From Trichoplax sp. H2 (taxonomy: Eukaryota; Placozoa; Uniplacotomia; Trichoplacea): a stretch of DNA of 64,000 bases. Below the pieces are notes generated by a model that saw only the letters and a list, made by a program, of their open reading frames with translations, was not told the DNA's origin and made no database searches. The translations under genes were made by a program, and so were the position numbers. Numbering within the stretch: position 1 is the first letter of the stretch; each line of letters opens with the position of its first letter. Shown in pieces: positions 50,618 to 60,731 of this stretch. Where the stretch lies: the NCBI GenBank assembly GCA_003344405.1, contig NOWV01000134.1, positions 1-64,000 on the forward strand, read 5' to 3'.

Positions 50618-52129
50618 ATGGACACCCTTTATATTATTTTAGCCATATTTTGGTTTCCAAATTCTTGGATTCAAGTCGTGGTTATTTCGCTATTCTATTC
50701 ATTGATTTATTCCATTTTTAAACATTATTGTCTACCTTATCGAGTTTTACGAAGAACAGGCATACCCTTCGATCGTCCTACTTATTTAGTAGGCAATAAC
50801 TTTGACTTTGATCCTTTAACACTTCATAAACGTCAGCTAGAACAGCAGAAAAAGTACGGCTTAATTTATGGTGATTTCTTTTTTACCATTCCTACTATAT
50901 TTATAGCGGATCCAGAGATGATTAAGAGTATTATGGTTACTCATTTTTCGAACTTTTGCAATCGATTCCAAGCCATTAATATGCCCATTCTGTTTGAAAA
51001 ATCCATTTTAAGGATCGCAGACGAACCATGGAAACGTATTAGAACTGTGATGATCGGATCATTTAGTGCTGCCAAATTAAAACCTATTGGAAATCTAGTA
51101 AGTGATTCTTGTCGTATTCTAATGATTAGTTTTGATGAAGGTTTTCATAAAAACAAAAAAGTTAGTTTAACAAAACCCTGTGAACACCTTTCTATGCATG
51201 TATTACTGGCTGCAGCATTTGGTATCGAATTTGAAACATTAAAGGATGAGAGTAAAATAACCGAAGCTGTTAATGTTCTGTTTGCAAATATGCCAGTGGG
51301 TTTGCGTATGGTTATGATGCTTTCCATTCGACTATGGGAATTTCTCGAACCTTTAATGGACGGTAAAGTGCTAAGTTCAATGGATTACTTAATGCAAATA
51401 GTATTAAATGTAATTAACGATCGACGCAATAATATCAAGTTGAATAAGTCATGCCGTCAAGATATCTTACAAATGTTGATAGAAGCTGGCGATAAGGGCA
51501 AATTAACTGATGAAGAAATTGTCGCTCAAGTATTCTTTTTAATGGTTGGAGGTTATCAAACTACCGCTAATACTTTAATGTTTGCTCTACATTCGATTGC
51601 TACAAATAGTAATGTCCAAGAGAAATCATATAATGAAATTCAAGCTAAATATGATAATAATAATTGTCACATAGATTATGATTTCGTTCTTGAGTTACCA
51701 TACTTAAAAATGGTTTTAGAAGAGACTACACGAATGTATCCTCCTGTGATATTTCCCGATCGTGGGGTTAAAGAAGATATTACTATCAATGGCTTGCTTA
51801 TTCCTAAAAAGGTGATGATTGGATTTCCTACGTATGCCATACATCATAATCCAGACTATTGGCCAAATCCAGAAGAGTTTCGTCCTGAGCGTTTTACAGT
51901 TGAAGAAAAGGCAAAACAGATTCCATTTAGCTACATTACATTCGGTGGTGGGCAACGACATTGTCTTGGTATGCGCTTAGCCAAATTAGAGGTTAAGATG
52001 GCAATAGTGAATATATTACTTAAATACGAACTGTTTCCAGTTGAAGAAACTAAAGTACCATTAGAAATAAAGAGCGAGGCAACATTGATGCCTGCTGAAG
52101 AAATTATATTAGGTTTAAAGAAGCGATAG
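50618..52129 (+). CDS. Cytochrome P450 with I-helix Gln (GGYQTT), paralogue of 46721
   Basis: I choose ATG 50618 because it aligns exactly with the start of the sister gene (MDTLYII against MDISYII) and gives the same 503 residues; an in-frame ATG at 50597 would add seven. The N-terminal anchor, ETTR, PERF and heme loop FGGGQRHCLG (Cys449) are present. The loop has Gln in place of the usual Pro before Arg, and His before Cys. The I-helix again has Gln314 in VGGYQTT. Close relative of the gene 3.9 kb upstream; both are intronless and share upstream sequence, so they are a tandem duplicate. Probably an ER-bound oxidase or a P450 with non-standard chemistry; substrate unknown. Confidence 0.94.
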   Translation: MDTLYIILAIFWFPNSWIQVVVISLFYSLIYSIFKHYCLPYRVLRRTGIPFDRPTYLVGNNFDFDPLTLHKRQLEQQKKYGLIYGDFFFTIPTIFIADPEMIKSIMVTHFSNFCNRFQAINMPILFEKSILRIADEPWKRIRTVMIGSFSAAKLKPIGNLVSDSCRILMISFDEGFHKNKKVSLTKPCEHLSMHVLLAAAFGIEFETLKDESKITEAVNVLFANMPVGLRMVMMLSIRLWEFLEPLMDGKVLSSMDYLMQIVLNVINDRRNNIKLNKSCRQDILQMLIEAGDKGKLTDEEIVAQVFFLMVGGYQTTANTLMFALHSIATNSNVQEKSYNEIQAKYDNNNCHIDYDFVLELPYLKMVLEETTRMYPPVIFPDRGVKEDITINGLLIPKKVMIGFPTYAIHHNPDYWPNPEEFRPERFTVEEKAKQIPFSYITFGGGQRHCLGMRLAKLEVKMAIVNILLKYELFPVEETKVPLEIKSEATLMPAEEIILGLKKR

Positions 52130-55100
52130 TATTTATCGCTATAATTATATAATATAAACTGCTAGAGTAAAAGATTATTAACACCGATGTTTATTGCCTT
52201 CAAGGCATTACTTGAATTTTACGTAATGATTGTTTACTACTTTGAGTAATGAACTGAGAAAGAGTCGTTGTACGTAAAGGATGAGTAATCTACTGTTTAG
52301 ATGTAAGCTGATAAAAAGAGTCTATAATTACTATAAAAATTCCAATTTACACTGGCTTCGTTACTTTGATATATTAGCCGGTGTAATGTAGTCCCAAATT
52401 GGCTCAAGATTCAATTTGGTAGTTGTATGTGCACCTGATAAGTGTAAGATGAACTTAATTTATATAATAAAGTGAAGTTAGCAAGAACATATAGTTCTTA
52501 TTTTGTTGTATTTAAGATAATTTTTCGCGTTTGGTTAGCTGAGAAGTAGAGGATTGTTGTCGTGATTATCCATAAATAGGATAGAATAGTACTTTCCTTG
52601 CAGTATGGGTTATATTTTTATTAAATGAGTAAAAGCTAATAGAATCTTCTGAGAAATGTATAGCTCTGTAGCGAACTAAAATCATCTCCTAGTAGAATGA
52701 TTTACATCAAAGCTCTTGTTTCAAGTTAGATAGCCTTTGTTTACGCCTTTATAGATTTGTCTTACACAAAAGCAAGCTCATAAGAATTTTGAGTTTCAAA
52801 ATGTAATATAGAAATTGAGATTTCATTTTACCAAATAAAAGTAGAATGTAACCATTGTAATGGTTAGTACAACATTTAATGCACACTATATGTAAGTAAA
52901 AGCAGACAAAAAGACAATTTAGGGACTCGCTTTTATTCTATCAGACTGAAGTTATGAATACCTGGTTTATATCGTAACAAGTATACAACAATGCAATAAA
53001 ACTATCGGCTCGTTGTTGAAGTTTAGGTCGCTCTTTATTTCACTTGCTCAAACTAAGTGCTCTATCAGACAGGATCACGTCTTGTCATGAAATTGTAATA
53101 ATAATAATCAAATCTAACATGAACATAAATTTTATATTATATCCCAACATACGTGAACATTTATAACATGTGATACTATGCATTAGATAAAGTGTAGATA
53201 AGCCGGATGGAAAGTGCATGGTTATAACTTACATACGGTAGTACAATATCTAGAATTCTTCCCGCACCTTGTATCTGACGGAGTTAGAGTAATAAAGTTC
53301 TCCTCTCTGAAACTGCTCTCTCTTGTCTCAGTCTATAACTAGAAAGACATATTATTACACAAGCTACGATATTGCTATACAGTACAGCACGAGTCATGTT
53401 ACGACAAAGAGTATGAATGATGAATGAGTGAGATATCTATCAATTTAGTTGAAAATATGTTACAATAACTCATTGTAGGCAGATAATCTTGCATCTTTGC
53501 CGTTCATTACAATCGTTAAGTTGATTTTCTTTCAATGTTACAAGTATTATGATATAGTAATGCTTGAATGTAGTATTGAAGCAAGCAATAAAGGTTGTGG
53601 ATGAATATTCTTAACTCGAAATATAGATACTATTGGAAGATATTTATTTTGCACTACTAGCAGTATTCACCTTTACTTTGCATAGTTTCCAGCTGCAACT
53701 GTTTATATTATGCAATCGTAGTTTCGTCTACAATTGATCATCTAAACCAAATTGAAAAATATATGGCAGTGCTGTTGATAATGGCGTATGACAGCTATAG
53801 TGTCTGTATAGTGCATTTTGGACATGTTAGCGATATTTTACAGTCGTCATCGTGTGATATATCTGGTTACTGGAAGTAAATTAATTAAAGCAATCATCCA
53901 TTAGTTTGTGTAGAGTAATAATAGCGTTTGGCCGTTCAGCTTCGATTCTGGGTCTTGTGAGCATAGTCTTTGTAATATAAGGTTATGATCGAATTACATC
54001 GGGTGATAATCTTTAGCAAGATTACATAAACAAAACTCGGCTAAGGGCTTTTAGAGATATTACAACACTCTATTATATAGTAAGTTGTCTATAAATCATG
54101 ACCAGCTTCTATAGAATCACACTTTAAGCTACCTATGAGTACATAAACGTATACATGTACGATAGTGCAAGAACCTACTTAGACCCAGCTATTCATTAAT
54201 ATCTTACTGATAATAAGTTACTATTACGCTGGTTAGTACAATCGCTTTGCTGATATTCACTCTGGTAGAGCTTCACTAATTCAATTTTGTCATCGCTTTT
54301 GCAAGATTGAATCGCTTTACTGACGGAGATAGGTTAATCAATTTTTCAACGCAATATCTCTACAGTAAAATGCGCTACCCTTTCATAAAATGACTAAACC
54401 TACTCGTATATTTAATTCAATAGTCCATTTTGCAACAGTAACACCTCATTAATTGAAGCAGACCCTACCAATGCTGGCGATTCAATAACTGCTAATAATT
54501 ATAATGAATGGTCAATATTTACTTTCTATGGTTCAATTTACTTTATTTGCATTACATGATGTAATGCAAAGGTTTAATACTGTTTAAATAATGGCACATT
54601 CATTGCTGGACTGTTGAATAAATCACTATTTTATTGTAGTCAATTTTGCAAATTACTTTTTCCTATTTGTTATGGGAAGTATTGAAGGAGAGTGACTTTC
54701 CAGATCTGAAGAGTATTAAAATGAGAATTTCATATTTGCTGGTGGAATATCCTAATTTACGGCAATCTATAAATCTTTTCATTCGGTATTGGCAATATTT
54801 TAATCCCGTGAAGCAGTTGCAATACCGAGCAGGAGGGTCACAACAGAGTGGATTATGCTTGTGTAAAGTGAGGATAAGAGCGTTTAAGGGTTTATCATGT
54901 GGATTCTTGAGATTATTGCAACATTAAGAATTTCGTCATAAGATGATAAAACTAAAACGTAACCATCACGAGATACAACTGCTGATATTATGTAATACGG
55001 ACATTATTAACTCCCCACTCCGTTATTAGTTATATGGATCTTAGCGTCTTTAGCAAGCTGTGAAAAGAACACATTTGAAGCTGTCTGTCGAGGTTTGCTC

Positions 55101-55245
55101 ACTCGTGTACCGATACCCTGCTAGCAGAGTTATGTAGGTTGTTATGCGCCTATTACGATTTACGTTGGTGAGTCTATGCATTGACAGATTGACTTCCTAT
55201 TACCTTGGCCATTTTCTGTACAGTTCATAATCCACAAATCCCCAA
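52130..55245. other. Intergenic, no supported gene
   Basis: AT-rich spacer. A slightly more GC-rich stretch at 54646-54927 is open for 93 codons on + but lacks an ATG start and any recognisable motif. It may be an exon remnant or chance. Confidence 0.45.
54546..54570. repeat. Perfect 12-bp inverted repeat with octamer motif
   Basis: Arms TTTGCATTACAT (54546-54557) and ATGTAATGCAAA (54559-54570), separated by one G. The left arm with the preceding A makes ATTTGCAT, the POU-factor octamer. A possible dimeric binding site or chance. Confidence 0.5.
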
Positions 55246-55305
55246 TCACAACTCATCCTAACTGATGCTAACTAATCCTAACTAATGACAACGAATCACA
55301 ACTAT
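55246..55305 (+). repeat. Short imperfect repeats (CTAACTAAT-like)
   Basis: Several imperfect copies of a 9-12 bp word (ATCCTAACTGATG, CTAACTAATCC, TAACTAATGAC) in about 60 bp. Confidence 0.5.
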
Positions 55306-55409
55306 GGTGGTCTAGGTAGAGGTCATGGTCATGCCTTATTGACGTTCTTCACTCATTTCTACGGGGTACTGTACGTGGACTAAGGATGATGTCAGATTAC
55401 CTAGTCAAG

Positions 55410-55655
55410 ATACAGTACAGTAGTCTACAGTGTACAGTACACAGTATAAGGCTTGATGGCTATGTACTGTACTGTACACTGTAGTGGGCATGTCAGTCGT
55501 GCAGTACAGTACGGTGTGTCGGTGTTTACACGTACTGTATGGGTACCATTACGGTACCATACCGTACTGTACGGTAAAGTCATTCCAGCGTGATGTGCAG
55601 TACTGTACAGTACAGTACAGTACCCGTACGTAATAGTACAGTACCGTACAGTACA
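55410..55655. repeat. GTAC-palindrome-rich block 1
   Basis: Dense runs of CAGTAC/GTACTG and related words (TACTGTACAGTA, GTACGGTAC, GGTACCAT). Because the core GTAC is self-complementary, the block is full of overlapping inverted repeats able to form cruciforms. A similar block lies at 60260-60670; the two bracket the P450 at 57050. Confidence 0.85.
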
Positions 55656-55905
55656 TTTCTAGCAACTCATTGAGCACGGTCCTGAAAGGAGCCGGCTAAA
55701 CTCAGAATTCTATAAATAGGGAGGACCACCAGTGGCCATAGGAGCATATAGGAATAAGGATAGATGTTCATTTTACAGTTAGTTTATTGCTCCTCCTGGA
55801 TAGGAAATTAACCCTGATTTCTCGATCATATCTGGAGGTGTGCAAATACTGCACGGTAGAAGAGATCGACGCGTAAGTATTGTCCGTGTTCACTCATGTT
55901 GCACC

Positions 55906-56647
55906 GTTACGTAAATACTGGACGTAGTATAGTAAATCTGTAGATGATGACGAATAGTTTATTGTTATTTATTACTGTGCTAGTGTACATTAGACAATAT
56001 ACGTACATGTTATTTGACAATCAGTTGGCGTGCGTTACATCTAGTATTAATACTAGTCACATCGCATGTATAATATCAACTATCAATCAATCAATCTTAA
56101 GTAAGGGATTCTTTATAATAAATAAAAGTTTAGATCGTAATTGAATGATTGACTAGGTTACGTCAATACTGTAGTATAGTAAATCCGTAGATGATGACGA
56201 ATAGTATATTGTTATTTATTACTGTACAAGTGTACATTAGACAATATATGTACATGTTATTTGACAATCAGTTGGCATGCGTTACATCTAGTATTAATAC
56301 TAGCCACATCGCATGTATAATATCAGCTATCAATCAATCAATCTTAAGTAAGGGATTCTTTATAATAAATAAAAGTATAGATCGTAATTGAATGATTGAC
56401 TAGGTTACGTCAATACTGTAGTATAGTAAATCCGTAGATGATGACGAATAGTATATTGTTATTTATTACTGTACAAGTGTACATTAGACAATATCATGTT
56501 ATTTGACAATCAGTTGGCATGCGTTACATCTAGTATTAATACTAGTCACATCGCATGTATAATATCAGCTATCAATCAATCAATCTTAAGTAAGGGATTC
56601 TTTATAATAAATAAAAGTATAGAACGTAATTGAATGATTGACTAGGT
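55906..56647 (+). repeat. Tandem repeat, three units of about 247 bp
   Basis: Units start at about 55906, 56156 and 56403 with GTTACGT and end with GAATGATTGACTAG. Units 2 and 3 are nearly identical; unit 1 is a little more diverged. A 66-codon frame occurs in units 1 and 2 but is destroyed in unit 3 by a 5-bp deletion, so the repeat looks non-coding. Confidence 0.95.
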
Positions 56648-57049
56648 GGTTGATAGTGAGTGAATGGATCTACAGTACCTGTATAATAGCTCGTTAAAGT
56701 CAAATTGGACACGTTGATTAACATGTTATCTACAGGATTAATAGGTAGAGTAAAAACCGAGAATATCCGGTTAGAAGTAAGTATTAAAAGGGTTCTAATT
56801 AAAAAGCAAGCTACGAGCTAAATTGACTAGATCATCGAAGGGAAAGAATACCTAATTCTGATTATCTCCTCTTGCCACAACCTTGGTCATGACGCAACTA
56901 AATAGATAGTTAAGGTATTCCCTTGACAGATTTTTATTACTGATATTTGAATGTCTTTTATTTCTTGATTTTAGTCCAAGTTTGACGTCCAAAAGTGGGA
57001 TTGCATTGCCGTTGACGTTTTCCTTTAAGGCAAATCTGCTATCTTCATT
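56648..57049. other. Upstream region of P450 at 57050
   Basis: About 400 bp between the tandem repeat and the P450 start. It presumably contains the promoter; no specific element is evident. Confidence 0.4.
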
Positions 57050-58558
57050 ATGATGGCGATCCAGGACATCTTGGTGTTCCTATTTGTGCCACAATCCATC
57101 ACTCATTTTATTGAACTAACAGCCATAATTGGATTAGCAATTTTAATTTATAGAATAGTAATTGACCCATATCGACGATTAAAGAAATTGGGACTCGCTG
57201 GCCCCAAATTTAAGCCTGTCATTGGAAATATTGCAGATTGGGGGCCGACTGGGCAGCATCTTGCTCTGTTGGAATGGAGAAAGAAATATGGAAATGTATT
57301 TGCTACTATGTTCTTTGGTACCCCGACCGTTTGGATTGGGGAGCCCACTATGGTACGAGAAGTGATGGTTAAAAGTTTTTCCAACTTTTCAAACCGGTTT
57401 CCACCTTTTGGAAAACCCATATCACCGTTTGACAAAGGAGTTCTCTTTTTGAAAGATGATGACTGGAAACGCGTTCGAAATATCCTCATTACGACTTTTT
57501 CAGCTTCTAAACTGAAACAAATTGTGCCGTTGATGAAAGACATTGATGCCAAGTTTATTGAAGAGCTAGTTGAAACTAATCAAGTAGATGGTAAAGTAAA
57601 CATCTTAGATCATGCCGGCTATTTTTCATTAGAAGTTGTTTTGGCTATTATTTTTGGCATTGAATATGAATCCAAGGAGCAAAAAATCAAATTAGCTCGT
57701 ACTGCCAAAGATTTAGTTGAGCCTATACAAGGGTTCCTTTTGATTATTTTTCTGCTTTGCCCTTCTATGTGGAAGATTATAGAACCATATTTTGGTACCA
57801 TCGTACAGTCTATTAATAAGATTACAGATCTAACAAATGAAATTGTTAAACAGCGACGAAAGAATTTAAATGCTGGTTTGCCTTGTCGCAAAGATATGCT
57901 ACAACTTATAGTTGAAGCTGGCGACCAAGAAAAATTAAGTGATGAGGAAATTATAAGTCAGGCCATAATTTTTTTCATTGCTGGTTATGATACAACATCC
58001 AATACTATAGCATATGCTTCATACTTGTTAGCTACGCATCCAGAAATTCAGGATAAGTTATACCAGGAGATTTGCACGAAATGCCCAGATGTAAATAGCA
58101 TTGATTATGAAATATTGAATAATTTAACCTACTTAGATATGGTTATTTCTGAGACACTAAGGCTATATCCACCGGGATTTTTTTCCAATCGTGAAGTTAA
58201 GAAGGAAGTAACAATTGAAGGCGTCCGCATTCCCAACGATAGTATCGTTGGTATACCTATTTATACAATTCACCATAATCCTCAGTTTTGGCCAGATCCT
58301 GAGCAATTTATACCAGAACGGTTCACACCAGAAGAAAAGGCCAAACGTAATCCATGTTGTTACTTACCTTTTGGTGATGGGCCACGAAATTGTGTTGGTA
58401 TGCGGTTGGCTTTATTGGAAGTAAAATTGGCATTAGTAAGCTTAATGCAAAATTTAGAGTTAAAGACGGTGGCAGATACAGAGGTACCGTTAAAGCTGAA
58501 AACCGGGGGTACTTTAACAGCTGCTAACGGGATCTGGCTAGGACTTGGTACTCGATAA
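57050..58558 (+). CDS. Cytochrome P450, clan-3-like, single exon
   Basis: 502 residues from ATG 57050 (a second ATG follows directly at 57053). Hydrophobic anchor at about 9-37, then the proline-containing linker DPYRRLKKLG. I-helix AGYDTT at 311-316, ETLR at 368-371, PERF, and heme loop FGDGPRNCVG with Cys448: a fully canonical mono-oxygenase. It resembles the P450 at 3309 (similar VISETLR, EEKAK and LELKTVA stretches) more than its close neighbour pair at 46721/50618, so the P450 families are interleaved. Intronless. A 247-bp tandem repeat and a GTAC-palindrome block lie upstream, and another palindrome block lies downstream. Confidence 0.95.
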   Translation: MMAIQDILVFLFVPQSITHFIELTAIIGLAILIYRIVIDPYRRLKKLGLAGPKFKPVIGNIADWGPTGQHLALLEWRKKYGNVFATMFFGTPTVWIGEPTMVREVMVKSFSNFSNRFPPFGKPISPFDKGVLFLKDDDWKRVRNILITTFSASKLKQIVPLMKDIDAKFIEELVETNQVDGKVNILDHAGYFSLEVVLAIIFGIEYESKEQKIKLARTAKDLVEPIQGFLLIIFLLCPSMWKIIEPYFGTIVQSINKITDLTNEIVKQRRKNLNAGLPCRKDMLQLIVEAGDQEKLSDEEIISQAIIFFIAGYDTTSNTIAYASYLLATHPEIQDKLYQEICTKCPDVNSIDYEILNNLTYLDMVISETLRLYPPGFFSNREVKKEVTIEGVRIPNDSIVGIPIYTIHHNPQFWPDPEQFIPERFTPEEKAKRNPCCYLPFGDGPRNCVGMRLALLEVKLALVSLMQNLELKTVADTEVPLKLKTGGTLTAANGIWLGLGTR

Positions 58559-59671
58559 AGCATGTATTGACTACTCTATGTAAGTCGGTAGTAGTCAGAT
58601 AATGCAGGTTGGTATATTTCAGCGTTGAAATGACTATTCAAGTACGAGGATTTTAACTTAATAATTAATTTAAACAATAATTGATGACAAGTGCATGATC
58701 AATCAATCAATCTTGCCTTTATTGGTTCCATAGTAGAACTTAAACCAATTTTGTAATTTATGCGTTTGATTATAATTATTGCTAATGTGGTGTTACTCAT
58801 ATTATTATTCCTTATCCTTGTATTGTAAGTGACTCGTTTATTAGTTCTAATAAATTGCGCTATCTTGTATTAAGCTATACCTGAAGATTGCGCTTGCCGT
58901 ATCTGTCAAGGTTTAGCGATTCATGTTATAGTCACATCATATTAAAATCTTTTTCTACCAATTTGGATGGATACCGGCACTCATATAATACTGCATACTG
59001 TAGGTATGATTCATTCCTGACATAATTAATCCTTCAAAGTTCTAGATATTTAAACTCACTCTATTTAGTACGATAATACCAGGGTATTAGCTCATAGTAT
59101 ACTGCTTATAGCTCAATTTTATTAGTACAGATCTCAATAAGGTTTACTCTAAGTCAGTTAATTATTGTAGCAATCACTACGAGATGATGAATAACTTGTA
59201 ATATTTATGCAAGTATGTATGGTTTTTCATATAATTCACTCTTTTTCGCCTGCACATTAAGTTTTATAGTTTACGCTACGCGAAGCGTAAGTTAGCGTAA
59301 CAACGCAATATTGCAAGTAGTAAATCGAAAGCTAACAAATTGATTTATATTTATATGATTACAATTATTTTAGTGTGTGATATCAAAACATTTAAATTTA
59401 GCAGCCATAATTATTATACTGTTTTCAATGTACACGGAAACTGCGTACCACGTATCAAAGCTGCAGATTATTTGTACCAAATACCTGAATAGCATGAGTT
59501 TGTATGTAAGAAATCATTCTAATTTATAAACAGTTACTGTTGGAAACTTCGTATCTAATTTAAAATTTAATTTACATTTTGTGATAGAGATTCCCTAGAA
59601 CACGTATACGTCGTATACTGTAAGTAATCTCACTCTCACTTTCACCGCCGCTTTTACTTTTAATACTTTTG
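58559..59671. other. Intergenic, no supported gene
   Basis: AT-rich spacer. The only clear element is a short hairpin at 59271-59290 (TTACGCT / AGCGTAA, 6-nt loop), followed by a further GTTAGCGTAAC. Confidence 0.5.
59271..59290. repeat. Short GC-rich hairpin
   Basis: 7-bp stem TTACGCT (59271-59277) and AGCGTAA (59284-59290) around loop ACGCGA. It stands out against AT-rich surroundings; function unknown. Confidence 0.5.
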
Positions 59672-60180
59672 GTATTTTTTATATCGTGTTCTGGTGTTTC
59701 TTGACTGTTAATAAATTAAATTTAAACTTATTTTTATAACTCGTGTTACCTAAATTCAAATTAACTCTAAATTCAATGTTTTATCGGCCCTTTCACACCT
59801 TTTACTTTGAAAACTACTCGTATTTTTTATATTGTGTTCTCGTGTTTTTTGACTGTTAATAAATTTAAATTTATTTATTTATTTTTATAACTCGTGTTAT
59901 CTAAATGAACTCTAAATTCAATGTTTTATTACTTTCAAAACTACACGTATTTTTTATATTGTGTTCTCGTGTTTTTTGACTGCTAGTAAATTTAAATTTA
60001 TTTATTTTTATAACTCGTGTTATCTAAATGAACTCTAAATTCGATGTTTTATTACTTTCAAAACTACTCGTATTTTTGATATTGTGTTCTCGTGTTTTTT
60101 TGACTGCTAATAAATTTAAATTTATTTATTTTTATAACCGTGTTATCTAAATGAACTCTAAATTCAATGTTTTATCTTCC
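59672..60180 (+). repeat. Tandem repeat, four units of about 110-148 bp
   Basis: Units begin at about 59672, 59820, 59947 and 60070 with GTATTTTTTATAT-like sequence. They share GTGTTCTCGTG, TTGACTG, TAAATTTAAATTTA, AACTCGTGTTATCTAAA and GAACTCTAAATTC. The first unit is the most diverged and longest; the last lacks the terminal CTTTCAAAACTAC segment. Confidence 0.9.
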
Positions 60181-60259
60181 CCTCCTTTAGCACTAATAAT
60201 TACTAATTACTAATTGCTACTACTATATCACGGAGACTCTTTGCCGCAAGACTTTAGCG

Positions 60260-60670
60260 TACGGTACTATACAGTGTATTGTACCAACCTCGTTTTGTAC
60301 TGTACACTGTAAGGTATTGACGTACAGGTCCTCATCGGTATCATGCTGATACAAAATTCACTATATACAGTATGGCAAACGTTACCCGTATCATACCTGA
60401 TTAAATGTCTTAGTACAGTACTTTCCACACATGCAGTACGATATCCGGGTACTGTACAGTACAGTACAGTACTGTAGTTCAGCAAGATCTTACAGTATAC
60501 AGTACAGTGTACAGTACAGTACAGGATAGTACTGATACTGTACTGTGCAGGATAGTACTGTACAGTACAGTACAATATTTACAAGGACGATCAGAAATCT
60601 TGAGGTTACCTGCAGGCTGATGATGATATTTATTTATTATTGTACTGTACAATGTATATTAATGTACAGT
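60260..60670. repeat. GTAC-palindrome-rich block 2
   Basis: Same word family as 55410-55655: repeated GTACTG/CAGTAC strings forming overlapping palindromes. The densest parts are 60445-60470 and 60490-60575. It ends only about 60 bp before the ATG of the next P450, so it lies in that gene's promoter or 5' UTR. A 102-codon minus frame here is a by-product of the repeat. Confidence 0.88.
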
Positions 60671-60731
60671 ATTTAATTTCAGTTGAGAATAGGAATCTCG
60701 ACTAGAATCTGTTCTTTTCCAGCGAGCCATT

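Noticed and set aside
54646-54927. 93-codon plus-strand ORF
   Set aside because: Starts at TTG, no motif recognised; noted only as a possible remnant.
55944-56391. Two similar 66-codon ORFs
   Set aside because: They arise from the 247-bp tandem repeat; the third unit breaks the frame, so there is no sign of coding constraint.
60267-60575. 102-codon minus-strand ORF rich in CTV and YCT
   Set aside because: It is a translation of the GTAC palindrome repeats; low-complexity and without protein features.
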